A stretch of 64,000 bases of DNA, from assembly GCA_947475175.1 (NCBI GenBank), contig CANJLN010000003.1:21240-85239 (forward strand), in the 5' to 3' direction. The stretch comes from Alphaproteobacteria bacterium (GTDB lineage: Bacteria > Pseudomonadota > Alphaproteobacteria > Paracaedibacterales > CAIULA01). The notes beneath the pieces were generated by a model that saw only the letters and a program-made list of their open reading frames with translations, had not been told where the DNA came from and made no database searches. Both the position numbers and the translations under genes were made by a program. Positions 17,225 to 25,283 of this stretch are shown in pieces; positions within the stretch are counted from its first letter, which is position 1, and every line of letters starts with the position of its first letter.

Positions 17225-17995
17225 CTAGAACTTGTAACCAACACCAATTTTAAATGCGTGTTGTGAAATTTTAGCTGTGTGGTTCAAAGAACTACCGTTG
17301 ATGCAGGTTTGATCTACGTACTGTGTATTTTGAACTGCAGTGATGCTTGGACCAAAGAGGTAGCTATATTCTGCACGCAAGAACAAGTTCTTGTTTACAG
17401 AAACTTCCATACCTAGACCTGGAGCAAAGTTAATGCTGTTCTTTGTCTTTGATACTGCTACTGCGTTAGACGCTACATTTTCTGCAGATTCACCAGCTAG
17501 TGGGTTAGCAGTAATTGCTGCTGCGTTTGGCGTAACTTGAGTTGTCCACTTACCAGCTTCAACACCTAAACGGATGTAAGCCAATGTGCTTGGTGTTACC
17601 ATAAAACCAACGCGAGCCGCTAAACCGTAAAAGTTTGTTCTTTTAACTGTCGTTTTGTGGTAGCCATTAATAGTTGATCCTGAGTCATCATATGGAGTCA
17701 CTTTTGTTGTATCAAGACCACCATAAACTTCACCGCCAACGTATGCGCCTTGACCTACAACCATGCCATAACCAGCAAAAACGCCGAACAAGCCAGCCAT
17801 CTTACCAGATGTGTTGTTGTAGTTTTGTGTAGCGCCGCCAGCAGCTGGGCTCACGGAAACGAAATTATACTTCACATTGGTGTTTGCAACACCAGCGTTT
17901 GCACCAAGATAGAAACCACCATTTGAACCGCCATCAGCAGAAACCGCTGTGGTCAAAGCTGCAGCAACTAATAATGCCGTTGTTAATTTTTTCAT
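17225..17995 (-). CDS. outer-membrane beta-barrel protein
   Basis: The product is 256 aa from ATG 17995, chosen because AAGGAG lies seven bases upstream and the signal peptide (KKLTTALLVAAALTTAVSA) then begins at the N-terminus. The mature part alternates short amphipathic strands (GFYLGANAGVA, AYIRLGVEAG, LFLRAEYSYLFG) and ends in GVGYKF, a terminal aromatic BAM signal. The size and pattern fit the 8-strand OmpA/OMP25/surface-antigen barrels of alphaproteobacteria. A strong ribosome site and terminator suggest high expression. The specific function is unknown. Confidence 0.88.
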   Translation of the reverse strand: MKKLTTALLVAAALTTAVSADGGSNGGFYLGANAGVANTNVKYNFVSVSPAAGGATQNYNNTSGKMAGLFGVFAGYGMVVGQGAYVGGEVYGGLDTTKVTPYDDSGSTINGYHKTTVKRTNFYGLAARVGFMVTPSTLAYIRLGVEAGKWTTQVTPNAAAITANPLAGESAENVASNAVAVSKTKNSINFAPGLGMEVSVNKNLFLRAEYSYLFGPSITAVQNTQYVDQTCINGSSLNHTAKISQHAFKIGVGYKF

Positions 17996-18201
17996 TAAAA
18001 AACTCCTTAATAATATTGCGAAAAGCACTAACGCTTCCCGCGTGTTTTTTCCTTAACTGTACTTATACTTTTACGCAGGTTGGGAAAATTCATCAATTCA
18101 TTTCGGGCAAAAAGGGAAAGCAAAGATCTTGCTGTGTGTCTGAAATGTCACAAAAGGTTGCTCTAGGCAAGCCATTGTTGAGCTCATGGTACCCCAATGT
18201 T

Positions 18202-18846
18202 TCAGGCATGTCCACTCTCAAGAGACAAAACAGCTGGGTCAACTCCAAGGGCCGCCAAGGAGCTTCTCCACTTTGTTTCCAAATAGGGATTGAAAACAAG
18301 CTCTTCTGTTGGTTCAACAACCAGCCATCCGTTATTTTGCAACTCTTGCTCCAGTTGCCCTGCTGACCAGCCTGTATATCCCAAACAAATAAGATATTTT
18401 TCAGGTCCTGTCCCACGAGCTAATGCTCGTAAAATCTCAAGTGTTGATGTAATTGAAAAACAGTCATCGACTTCAATTGTTGTATCGATATGATAATCTG
18501 AGCTATGAAGAACAAATCCCCGGCTCAAATCAATTGGTCCGCCATAATGGACAATAAGATCCGATGATGAAGGCATATGATCAATATTGAGTTGCTTTAA
18601 CAGGTCCTTGAAAGTTAAGTCCGGCAAAATTTTATTGATGACTAATCCGATGGCTCCTTGAGAATCATGTCCGCACACAAAAATGACGGAATAAGAAAAT
18701 CGACTGTCTTCCAAAAATGGCATGGAAACCAATAGTTTTCCTGTCAAGTATCCCTCAGGTGTTCCTTCATTTTCAACCTTACTACGTTCTAACCTCATAA
18801 TATTTCTCAAGTACAAATCTTTATTGATGGCTTTATTCTCCATCAT
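18202..18846 (-). CDS. yqgE: YqgE/AlgH family protein (UPF0301)
   Basis: The product (214 aa) contains the DUF179 signature: GKLLVSMPFLEDSRFSYSVIFVC, then GAIGLVINK and VHYGGPID, and late LICLGYTGWSAGQLEQEL and W. The N-terminus is about 30 residues longer than usual (two Met codons at 18846 and 18843). The biochemical role of the family is unsettled. AlgH was once called a transcriptional regulator, but the fold is not a DNA-binding domain. Single gene. Confidence 0.92.
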   Translation of the reverse strand: MMENKAINKDLYLRNIMRLERSKVENEGTPEGYLTGKLLVSMPFLEDSRFSYSVIFVCGHDSQGAIGLVINKILPDLTFKDLLKQLNIDHMPSSSDLIVHYGGPIDLSRGFVLHSSDYHIDTTIEVDDCFSITSTLEILRALARGTGPEKYLICLGYTGWSAGQLEQELQNNGWLVVEPTEELVFNPYLETKWRSSLAALGVDPAVLSLESGHA

Positions 18847-18970
18847 AGGCAGAAAAGTGTTACGATACCTTTAATTTCATAAGAAAATCCCACACAAAAA
18901 CTATTGCTCCTTATCAGATCTCTGCCCTACCATATTCATATGTCTGCCTTTTAATATCTTGAGAGAGCTT

Positions 18971-19846
18971 ATGAATAATAATTTTGATTCCGATACAAAT
19001 CAACACTACATGCGCAAAATTCGTAAGCTTCCCATGCTCACTGGTGAACAAGAGTACATCCTGGCAAAGCAATGGCGAGAACAACAAGATAAAAAAGCTG
19101 TTGATAAACTTGTTAGCTGTCATTTAAAGCTCGTTGCAAAAATCGCCTCAGGGTACCGAGGGTACGGACTTCCCGTAAGCGATCTCATCGCTGAAGGGAA
19201 TCTTGGTATGATGCAAGCCATGAAACATTATGATCCAGACAAAGGCTTTCGTCTTTCAACGTATGCTATGTGGTGGATTCGAGCCAGCATCCAAGAATAT
19301 ATTTTGCAAAGCTGGTCTTTGGTTAAAATAGGAACAACGGGTGCTCAAAAAAAATTATTCTTTAGCCTCAGAAAAACTCAATCCAAACTGAGCTTGGCTT
19401 CTGAAAGTGATCATGGATTAACGCCCGAAAAAATAAAAGCTATTGCTGAAAAGCTTTCTGTAAAAGAAGAAGAAGTTTTGCAAATGCATCAAAGACTGGG
19501 GAGAGATCATTCTTTAAATGCTCCCTTGGGATCACAAGAAGAAAGCGCTGGTGAGTGGATCGAATGGATAGCAGATGAGCGCGACAATCAAGAAACACAC
19601 GTTGTCCAAATAGATGAAATGAACAAACGACGTTCTCTTTTTGAACAAGCTGTTTTGTGTCTCAATCAACGGGAACATATTGTGCTTGTTGATCGACGAC
19701 TCAAAGAACCTCCCTTAACGCTTGAAGAGCTAAGTGCGAAAATGGGAATCTCACGAGAGCGAGTCCGTCAAATTGAAAACGCAGCTTTTGAAAAGATGAG
19801 AAAACAAGTCAAACGGCTGGCCGCGCCCCATTATCACCACGTGTAG
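18971..19846 (+). CDS. rpoH: RNA polymerase sigma-32 factor RpoH
   Basis: The product is 291 aa from ATG 18971, with an AGAG-type ribosome site upstream; an in-frame TTG lies 12 bases earlier. Region 2 reads HLKLVAKIASGYRGYGLPVSDLIAEGN and FRLSTYAMWWIRASIQEYIL. The RpoH box QKKLFFSLRKTQSKL is the diagnostic feature separating it from RpoD. Region 4.2 is TLEELSAKMGISRERVRQIENAAFEKMRK. It directs heat-shock transcription, and alphaproteobacteria often have more than one RpoH. Confidence 0.97.
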   Translation: MNNNFDSDTNQHYMRKIRKLPMLTGEQEYILAKQWREQQDKKAVDKLVSCHLKLVAKIASGYRGYGLPVSDLIAEGNLGMMQAMKHYDPDKGFRLSTYAMWWIRASIQEYILQSWSLVKIGTTGAQKKLFFSLRKTQSKLSLASESDHGLTPEKIKAIAEKLSVKEEEVLQMHQRLGRDHSLNAPLGSQEESAGEWIEWIADERDNQETHVVQIDEMNKRRSLFEQAVLCLNQREHIVLVDRRLKEPPLTLEELSAKMGISRERVRQIENAAFEKMRKQVKRLAAPHYHHV

Positions 19847-19874
19847 TCGGTTCTTTTTTTTGCCTGGATTTGCA

Positions 19875-19902
19875 GATCCTCGGAACAAGTCCGAGGATGA
19901 CA
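19875..19902. repeat. palindromic repeat family A, copy 5
   Basis: A GATCCTCGG ... CCGAGGATGACA unit that faces copy 6. Confidence 0.9.
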
Positions 19903-19908
19903 GTGAGG

Positions 19909-19946
19909 GCGTCATTGCGAAGAGCGCAGCGACGTAGCAATCCAGA
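19909..19946. repeat. family B repeat (GTCATTGCGA ... GCAATCCAG)
   Basis: This unit of about 38 nt has the form CGTCATTGCGAAGAGCGCAG then CGACGTAGCAATCCAG. It is the same family as 33663-33734 and 63412-63473. Confidence 0.85.
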
Positions 19947-20079
19947 GATCTTGAAATGTCGTGAGGATAACCCTCAATCTGTTCTAACTTTTTCGTCCTC
20001 AAACTCCTTACTGCCAACCCTCGAGCACTTCACTGTCACCCTCGGGCCCTCTCCTACTGGCATCCTCAAACTCCACACC

Positions 20080-20106
20080 GTCATCCTCGGACTTGTTCCG
20101 AGGATC
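20080..20106. repeat. palindromic repeat family A, copy 6
   Basis: Intact palindrome. The segment 20020-20080 before it holds decayed half copies (TGTCACCCTCGGG, GGCATCCTCA). Together with copy 5 and the family B unit it fills most of the roughly 390-base gap between rpoH and the next gene; nothing else is seen there. Confidence 0.85.
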
Positions 20107-20235
20107 TATACAGATATTGACTTGCACACCAAATAATCAAATAAAAATACCATCATATACTTTCCGTTAACTAAATATTAACAAAATAAACACATTTTGT
20201 TAATTGTTGTTAATTATTTATTTACGGAAATACAA

Positions 20236-21438
20236 ATGCGTATATTGATAGGATTTGCAAAATTAACATGTTTATCTTTTATTGTAACCGCAAGCTTTGG
20301 AGGCATTAACATTGAAGACTTTGACAAAAGAGAACGATCACTCCCCTATCTGACTTCAGATACAGCAGATGAATTCGACACAGTTGGCCAACTTGTTTCC
20401 TACGTAAAATCAACATTAGTTAAAAAAACAGATGCTGATATTTATGCATCGATGCAAAAGCATTACGAAAAATTGAGATTATTTAAAGAGGGTGTGTGGG
20501 TTCACCCAACACTGCAATCTCGTGCTGATGAATTATTGCCCCCCTTAAATTCCGTTAAAAACTGCTCCGCTCTTGTTGATGAAATGGGTCGCGTTGCACG
20601 AGGCAATCCTTACCTACTTTCAGCCTTGAATACCATGGAGGAAACTCATCTCTCAGCTCTTAAAGAAAAGGCAGCAAGAGATGGGGCGGAAATTTTACCC
20701 GATGTTGTCACGTATGCTATGGTTTTAGAAAAATTAACAACCGCCTTTGCCGGTGACATTAGCCTTTTAGAAACGGTCGACAAGGTTTGGGATCAGGCAA
20801 AACAGCCTATCTTTGTGCCAAAATACTTTTCTCCTTTTTTGACGGCAAAATACTACACTCTTTCCCATTTATCTAGCGTCACGAAAGCTATTAAAACAAG
20901 AAAGGTAGACCCTAATTATCTTAGTTTTGGGTTACCTCTCAACATACTAGAAGCTTCCATTACAGACCTTTTGGAGGGTCATTATGCCAACGCTCGCGCA
21001 GGATGGATATTAGCAAAACATGCTCCAGGAGGCGAATACGATCCTCGCACACAATCCGGTCCAGCTTATGTAGCAAACGGACCAGCAGGGTACCCAGTTT
21101 TACACATACGAGCGCCTCTTCCAAAAGAATGGGCTGATCTCTATGCAACATGGAATTTAGGTTTCGTGTCCTCTTACACAAATTTTCCTTATTTTATGGC
21201 AAAACTTCTGATCCCAAGTGTTAACAACTACGCTCATAATCCAGCAGGTTACATGTACCATCGCGCACTTCCTCTTTACACACACATCAATTACGAGTTA
21301 TTTCACCGATTTGATCGCAGCCTGACGCCTGCTATGACAGGGTGGTATTCAAAGGAGCTAACACATCATTTTGGACGTATGAACGTTCTGAGTGCTAAAA
21401 GTTATCAGAGAAAAGTGAAAACCTCTCTAGGTCTATAA
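20236..21438 (+). CDS. exported protein of unknown function (400 aa)
   Basis: I do not recognise the family. From ATG 20236 the N-terminus (RILIGFAKLTCLSFIVTASFGG) is a signal peptide. The mature part is mostly helical with no repeats, no Cys-rich segment and no membrane span. Tracts such as PNYLSFGLPLNILEASI and FHRFDRSLTPAMTGWYSKEL may mark a compact C-terminal domain. An upstream in-frame TTG at 20197 would hide the signal peptide, so ATG is preferred. It is monocistronic. Being exported and unrecognised in a probable intracellular bacterium, it is an effector candidate, by inference only. Confidence 0.7.
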   Translation: MRILIGFAKLTCLSFIVTASFGGINIEDFDKRERSLPYLTSDTADEFDTVGQLVSYVKSTLVKKTDADIYASMQKHYEKLRLFKEGVWVHPTLQSRADELLPPLNSVKNCSALVDEMGRVARGNPYLLSALNTMEETHLSALKEKAARDGAEILPDVVTYAMVLEKLTTAFAGDISLLETVDKVWDQAKQPIFVPKYFSPFLTAKYYTLSHLSSVTKAIKTRKVDPNYLSFGLPLNILEASITDLLEGHYANARAGWILAKHAPGGEYDPRTQSGPAYVANGPAGYPVLHIRAPLPKEWADLYATWNLGFVSSYTNFPYFMAKLLIPSVNNYAHNPAGYMYHRALPLYTHINYELFHRFDRSLTPAMTGWYSKELTHHFGRMNVLSAKSYQRKVKTSLGL

Positions 21439-21447
21439 AAATCCCCC

Positions 21448-21684
21448 TCATTCGGGTGCGTCAAACAGTTGTATAGGGGTTTGTGGCATTAAGGTTGAAA
21501 TAGCATGCTTGTAAATCAGTTGTGAATGACCGTCACGCTTAAGAAGCATGGTGCAGCTATCAAACCAAGTCACAATCCCTTGCAGTTTAACTCCATTGAC
21601 TAAGAAAATAGTTAAAGGCGTCTTATTTTTACGCACATAATTCAAAAAAATGTCTTGGACATTAACAGGTTTATCGGTTGCCAC
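21448..21684 (-). CDS. hfq: RNA chaperone Hfq
   Basis: The product (78 aa) forms the hexameric Sm ring that pairs sRNAs with mRNAs. Sm1 is visible as [17 protein letters not shown], and Sm2 ends in the YKHAISTL(M) motif, equivalent to the family's YKHAIST. The start is GTG at 21684, set by AAGGAGA eight bases upstream. The C-terminal tail is very short, as in alphaproteobacteria. It is not next to hflX or miaA; miaA lies at 39815. Confidence 0.97.
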   Translation of the reverse strand: MATDKPVNVQDIFLNYVRKNKTPLTIFLVNGVKLQGIVTWFDSCTMLLKRDGHSQLIYKHAISTLMPQTPIQLFDAPE

Positions 21685-21750
21685 TGTTGGGGTCTCCTTA
21701 ATTATTATTTTTATTTATTAAAATTTATCATACTTTGTCTAATATTCTTT

Positions 21751-22410
21751 TTAGTCAATAACTTTGTATAAATCTTCTAGAAAAGAGTGCAGCTGATGAC
21801 AATCAGCAACATAAGGCAAAAATACGTTCATTTGTTGAACGTTTTCACCAATAGCAACAGGTTGACAGCCGCTGGCTTCTGCTGCTTGCCAGTCGACAGT
21901 TGTATCACCAACGAACCATATTGAATCAGAAGCCTCAAGATCAATCTTTGAAAGTGCTAGGTAAATGGGGTCTGGGGCAGGTTTGTCTTTCTCAGCTTCT
22001 CCCGCCCCCACAATAACTTGAAAAAAATGAGACCATTTCAAATGGTTTATTTCATTTTTCAAAAGATCGCTTCTTTTGTTACTAACGATGCCTGCAGTCA
22101 TGTTTTTTTGATTCAAAAAACTTAACAAGGAAAAAGCACCTGGCATTACTTCCAAATCTTCTAGACTCAACCCCTGCACATAGCTATAAAAAAACTTTTG
22201 CGCTTCTTGCCACCGCTCACCAAACAGTTTTGGAAAAGCCTCACGCGAAGATTCATGGGCGTTTTCTTTTACTTTTTCCAAGCTCCAAGGTTCAAGCCCA
22301 TACTCTTGAAAAGTAACGTTGATAGCCTTATGTATCAAAGGCCAGGTATTCACAAGAGTGTTATCCCAATCAAATAAAATAGCACTCGGTTTTTTAAGGC
22401 TTGTCAGCAT
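21751..22410 (-). CDS. HAD-family hydrolase, phosphoglycolate-phosphatase-like
   Basis: The product (219 aa) is a class I HAD enzyme. Motif I LFDWDNTLVNT has the nucleophile Asp and the acid Asp. A helical cap follows. Motif II is GIVSNKRS, motif III is DKPAPDP (Lys), and motif IV is FVGDTTVDWQAA. DWDNT instead of DFDGT is a variant seen in some alphaproteobacterial Gph-like proteins. The substrate is likely a small phosphate ester such as phosphoglycolate, but this is not certain. It lies 66 bases downstream of hfq on the map, on the same strand. Confidence 0.85.
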   Translation of the reverse strand: MLTSLKKPSAILFDWDNTLVNTWPLIHKAINVTFQEYGLEPWSLEKVKENAHESSREAFPKLFGERWQEAQKFFYSYVQGLSLEDLEVMPGAFSLLSFLNQKNMTAGIVSNKRSDLLKNEINHLKWSHFFQVIVGAGEAEKDKPAPDPIYLALSKIDLEASDSIWFVGDTTVDWQAAEASGCQPVAIGENVQQMNVFLPYVADCHQLHSFLEDLYKVID

Positions 22411-22524
22411 AGAGATTCCACGAATTTTAAGTCTGTTAAACCTTACCTCTAAACGCTAAAAATCACAACGACCTGAAAAATCCTTTGTCATCCACCAAAG
22501 ACTATGCTAGAAGGGAATACATGG

Positions 22525-22600
22525 TCCCCGATAGCTCAGTTGGTAGAGCAAGTGGCTGTTAACCACTGGGTCGGCGGTTCGAGTCCGTCTCGGGGAGCCA
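22525..22600 (+). tRNA. tRNA-Asn(GTT)
   Basis: 76 nt with acceptor TCCCCGA/TCGGGGA, D-arm GCTCAGTTGGTAGAGC, anticodon loop CTGTTAA (GTT), T-arm GGTTCGAGTCC and encoded CCA. Confidence 0.97.
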
Positions 22601-22652
22601 GTTTTTCTTAAGATATCATGCCTTTTTCCTCATCTGAAGGTTATCCATACGA

Positions 22653-22952
22653 ATGCTTGATATTGCGTGGAGTGAGTATTTATTTATAGCCATTTTGGCC
22701 TTGGTTTTACTGGGGCCGAATGAGTTGCCCGTTGTTCTTAGAACCATTGGTCGCTGGGTTGGTAAAGCACGCCAAATGTCCGCATCTTTTCAAGACCAGC
22801 TTTCTCAATTAGAAATTGAAACGACTTTGGATGCAGCTTCTCCCATCGATTTTAGCGAAGAAGAGCATTTCAAAACTTATCCTCTGCCATCTCAACCTGC
22901 TGATACTGTGTCGGTAAAATTACCAAAAGCGTATCCACTTCCCTGGGTTTAG
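22653..22952 (+). CDS. tatB: twin-arginine translocase subunit TatB
   Basis: The product (99 aa) has a single N-terminal membrane helix with the TatA/B signature (SEYLFIAILALVLLGPNELPVVLRTIGRW). The amphipathic helix carries VGKARQMSASFQDQL. The Glu at the beginning of the helix and the GPNELP hinge fit TatB better than TatA. The C-terminal tail is poorly conserved. The tatC gene is not adjacent. It lies 52 bases after tRNA-Asn. Confidence 0.88.
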   Translation: MLDIAWSEYLFIAILALVLLGPNELPVVLRTIGRWVGKARQMSASFQDQLSQLEIETTLDAASPIDFSEEEHFKTYPLPSQPADTVSVKLPKAYPLPWV

Positions 22953-22978
22953 AAGCATCTACCGTCAACTATATTTGA

Positions 22979-23005
22979 GATCCTCGGAACAAGTCCGAGG
23001 ATGAC
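22979..23005. repeat. palindromic repeat family A, copy 7
   Basis: GATCCTCGG ... CCGAGGATGAC; it faces copy 8. Confidence 0.9.
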
Positions 23006-23113
23006 GGATTTTGGGTCGTCCGTGACGGATTTTACGTTGTTCTGAGGGTGACAGACCCTACTTTGCTCTTTGCGCCACCTCAATTCTTTGCACCGCCTCG
23101 ACTCTTTGGGCAC

Positions 23114-23141
23114 TGTCATCCTCGGACTGGTTCCGAGGATC
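23114..23141. repeat. palindromic repeat family A, copy 8
   Basis: Loop variant ACTGGTT instead of ACTTGTT. Copies 7 and 8 occupy the gap between tatB and the secreted protein at 23259, with degenerate repeat fragments between them. Confidence 0.9.
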
Positions 23142-23258
23142 TTGAGATTCTTACTATATTGGCGTGAACGGAAAAATATACAAAAAATATATCTTGATAT
23201 TTTTAGCTTCCTTGTATATCTATACAAAATCAATATCAATTATATTTAGGAAAGCAAA

Positions 23259-24287
23259 ATGTACATTGTATGTATCTATTGTTTATTATCCATACTCGTT
23301 CCCTTTCAAACGATTATGGCCAGTACTCCAAATGATTTCTGGCAGGAATACAGAGCAGCTAAAAAAAGCAGAGCTGTTCAGAATCCAGTAGAGCACATTA
23401 AAAACCTTTCAACCCGTTTGGATTCAGACACATCAGAACGACTAGAGTCTAAAAAAACAGCCATTTTGTGGTTTATGGCCACCGGTGGAAAGAATGGGTT
23501 TCGTAACACATCAGCCACGCCAGCGGAAAGGTTAGTTCTGGAGAATGCGCTGATTTTCGCGACGATTGTGCATGATGTGAATTATTCTGAAAAGTTTTTG
23601 CAAATTATTGCTGTACGCAGAGAAGTTGGAATAACAACAGAAGATGCTAAAATTAGAACTCATCTGCTTCATGCTCAGAGAATCATCACAGCCACACGAA
23701 TTATGCTTCAAAGCGCCATGTCTCTAAAAAAATTAGAGCCCTATGTTAAGGAACTATTTAATAAAGAATATATTGGGATGGTTTTCCATTCTAGAAATAC
23801 TAAATCGATGTCACTGACTGAATGGCAACAAGAAGCTCGAAAATTTGCTGACGTGTTTACAGGGGATATCGATAGCCGTGCAAAAGAGGTATTCTCTGAT
23901 AATTTGGAATTTTCTTTCAATGATCCTGGTGCGTGTCTCGGCTTTAAGAAACCAATAACAGAAACAAGTGTATCAACCTTTCGTCGGTTTATTGTTGAAA
24001 GTTGCACACCAGACCAAAGATTGTTTCCAAGTGCTCCAGAAAGAAAACTCCCGTCTTCCGCTGCAACAGGCCCTTATCGTCCATTTTATGTTGTAACAGC
24101 AAATGGTTCTACAATAACACGTAATGCAAATGGCTCTGTATCCGTTGAGATTGGAAATCTCACCATGGAAGCAGGTGGCGGAGGCGTAAGTTATGGTGCT
24201 CTTCAAATCAATAAAACCCAAACTGAAGAAGAATTCCTGGCTGCTATCAATGCTTTCTCAGCCATTATCGAAAAAACATACATTTAA
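23259..24287 (+). CDS. exported protein of unknown function (342 aa)
   Basis: Not recognised. The start at 23259 has AGGAAA seven bases upstream. The N-terminus (YIVCIYCLLSILVPFQTIMAS) is a signal peptide. The body to about residue 250 is helical and charged, and a short Pro/Ala linker follows. The C-terminal about 70 residues carry repeated-looking strands (ITRNANGSVSVEIGNLTMEAGGGG). A small hydrophobic protein gene follows 27 bases later on the same strand and may be co-transcribed. Secreted effector or surface protein is an inference only. Confidence 0.7.
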   Translation: MYIVCIYCLLSILVPFQTIMASTPNDFWQEYRAAKKSRAVQNPVEHIKNLSTRLDSDTSERLESKKTAILWFMATGGKNGFRNTSATPAERLVLENALIFATIVHDVNYSEKFLQIIAVRREVGITTEDAKIRTHLLHAQRIITATRIMLQSAMSLKKLEPYVKELFNKEYIGMVFHSRNTKSMSLTEWQQEARKFADVFTGDIDSRAKEVFSDNLEFSFNDPGACLGFKKPITETSVSTFRRFIVESCTPDQRLFPSAPERKLPSSAATGPYRPFYVVTANGSTITRNANGSVSVEIGNLTMEAGGGGVSYGALQINKTQTEEEFLAAINAFSAIIEKTYI

Positions 24288-24314
24288 TTTAAACTTAAAA
24301 GAAAGAAAAACATC

Positions 24315-24596
24315 ATGAACGCTCAATCCATCAACACAATCTCTTCTAACGCGCAGACGGTCATCATCAAAGAAAAATCCAAAACTTTCAGCATTTTTGG
24401 CATTGTTTTTGGGCTGTTATCTGTCTTTATCATGGCTATTTTATTTGTCCCCTTAAGCATAATTTTTAGCCTCCTAGGGCTTTTAAAAAGAGACACAACC
24501 AATATCATTCTTGGTGTTACTGGTCTTGTCTTAAGCCTGATTGGGCTGATGACCTCTCCTTTGTTAATGGGGCTGATTGGCCTTCGTTTTATGTAG
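24315..24596 (+). CDS. small inner-membrane protein (DUF4190-like)
   Basis: The product (93 aa) has a polar N-terminus of about 25 residues and then three hydrophobic segments. The pattern FSIFGIVFGLLSVF ... IFSLLGLLKRD ... ILGVTGLVLSLIGLM recalls DUF4190-type small membrane proteins. The function is unknown. It may share a transcript with the preceding exported protein. Confidence 0.65.
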   Translation: MNAQSINTISSNAQTVIIKEKSKTFSIFGIVFGLLSVFIMAILFVPLSIIFSLLGLLKRDTTNIILGVTGLVLSLIGLMTSPLLMGLIGLRFM

Positions 24597-24639
24597 GCAA
24601 AGACACAACAATACTTTTTTCGTAAAAAGAAAAAACCTT

Positions 24640-24667
24640 GTCATCCTCGGACTGGTTCCGAGGATCT
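24640..24667. repeat. palindromic repeat family A, copy 9
   Basis: Single copy with the ACTGGTT loop variant, placed between the small membrane protein gene and tRNA-Pro. Confidence 0.9.
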
Positions 24668-24741
24668 CAGGACGTTAGTGAACAAATCTCGAAAAGATCC
24701 TTGGTTTTTTTATTTTTTTAAGGTATACATAGATTCAACAA

Positions 24742-24818
24742 CGGGAAGTAGCGCAGCCTGGTAGCGCGCCTGCTTTGGGAGCAGGATGTCGGAGGTTCGA
24801 ATCCTCTCTTCCCGACCA
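24742..24818 (+). tRNA. tRNA-Pro(TGG)
   Basis: 77 nt with acceptor CGGGAAG/CTTCCCG, anticodon loop TTTGGGA (TGG) in a CCTGC/GCAGG stem, T-arm GGTTCGAATCC and encoded CCA. Confidence 0.97.
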
Positions 24819-24844
24819 TTCTTTTAAGTTTGAGTACTGATTTG

Positions 24845-25138
24845 ATGCGTGCTCGTCTTTACAAACCCAGCAAAACAGCCATGCAATCCGGAAAAGCCAG
24901 GACTCAGTTTTGGTTATTGGAATTTTTGAGCACTCCCAGTTTATTCAAAGAAGAATTGGTTGGATGGACAGGGTCCAAAAACACACTGCCTCAGGCACAG
25001 CTCAAGTTTAAAACAAAAGGAGAAGCGGTGAGTTATGCAAAGGTTAGCCAGATTGAACTGGTCATTGAGGAACCTAAATCTTTTACTTTCAAACGAAAAT
25101 CATATAGTGATAATTTCAGATTTGATCGGGTGAGTTAA
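24845..25138 (+). CDS. NADH-ubiquinone oxidoreductase accessory subunit, NDUFS4/ETC complex I conserved-region family
   Basis: The product (97 aa from ATG 24845; a TTG at 24830 is possible) matches the supernumerary complex I subunit found in alphaproteobacteria and mitochondria. The opening ARLYKPSKTAMQSGKART is followed by WLLEF, then GWTGSKNTLPQAQLKF and KGEAVSYAK. The DNFRFDR end is close to the family consensus. It stabilises the matrix/cytoplasmic arm of complex I. The gene stands alone between tRNA-Pro and an oppositely oriented tRNA-Leu. Confidence 0.9.
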   Translation: MRARLYKPSKTAMQSGKARTQFWLLEFLSTPSLFKEELVGWTGSKNTLPQAQLKFKTKGEAVSYAKVSQIELVIEEPKSFTFKRKSYSDNFRFDRVS

Positions 25139-25151
25139 TCACCTCGAGATG

Positions 25152-25238
25152 TGGTGCGGTCGAGAAGACTCGAACTTCCACGGGAGTTACCCCACAGCGA
25201 CCTCAACGCTGCGCGTCTACCAATTCCGCCACGACCGC
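25152..25238 (-). tRNA. tRNA-Leu(GAG)
   Basis: 87 nt on the minus strand with acceptor GCGGTCG/CGACCGC, anticodon loop TTGAGGT (GAG), a long variable arm, T-arm AGTTCGAGTCT and encoded CCA. Confidence 0.95.
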
Positions 25239-25283
25239 ATTTGACGACACTGTAGCAAATGGCTTTTCGGATAGCAATCAATC

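Noticed and set aside
19870..20136. Short frame over the repeats after rpoH
   Set aside because: It is read entirely through palindromes and their decayed halves and has no ribosome site.
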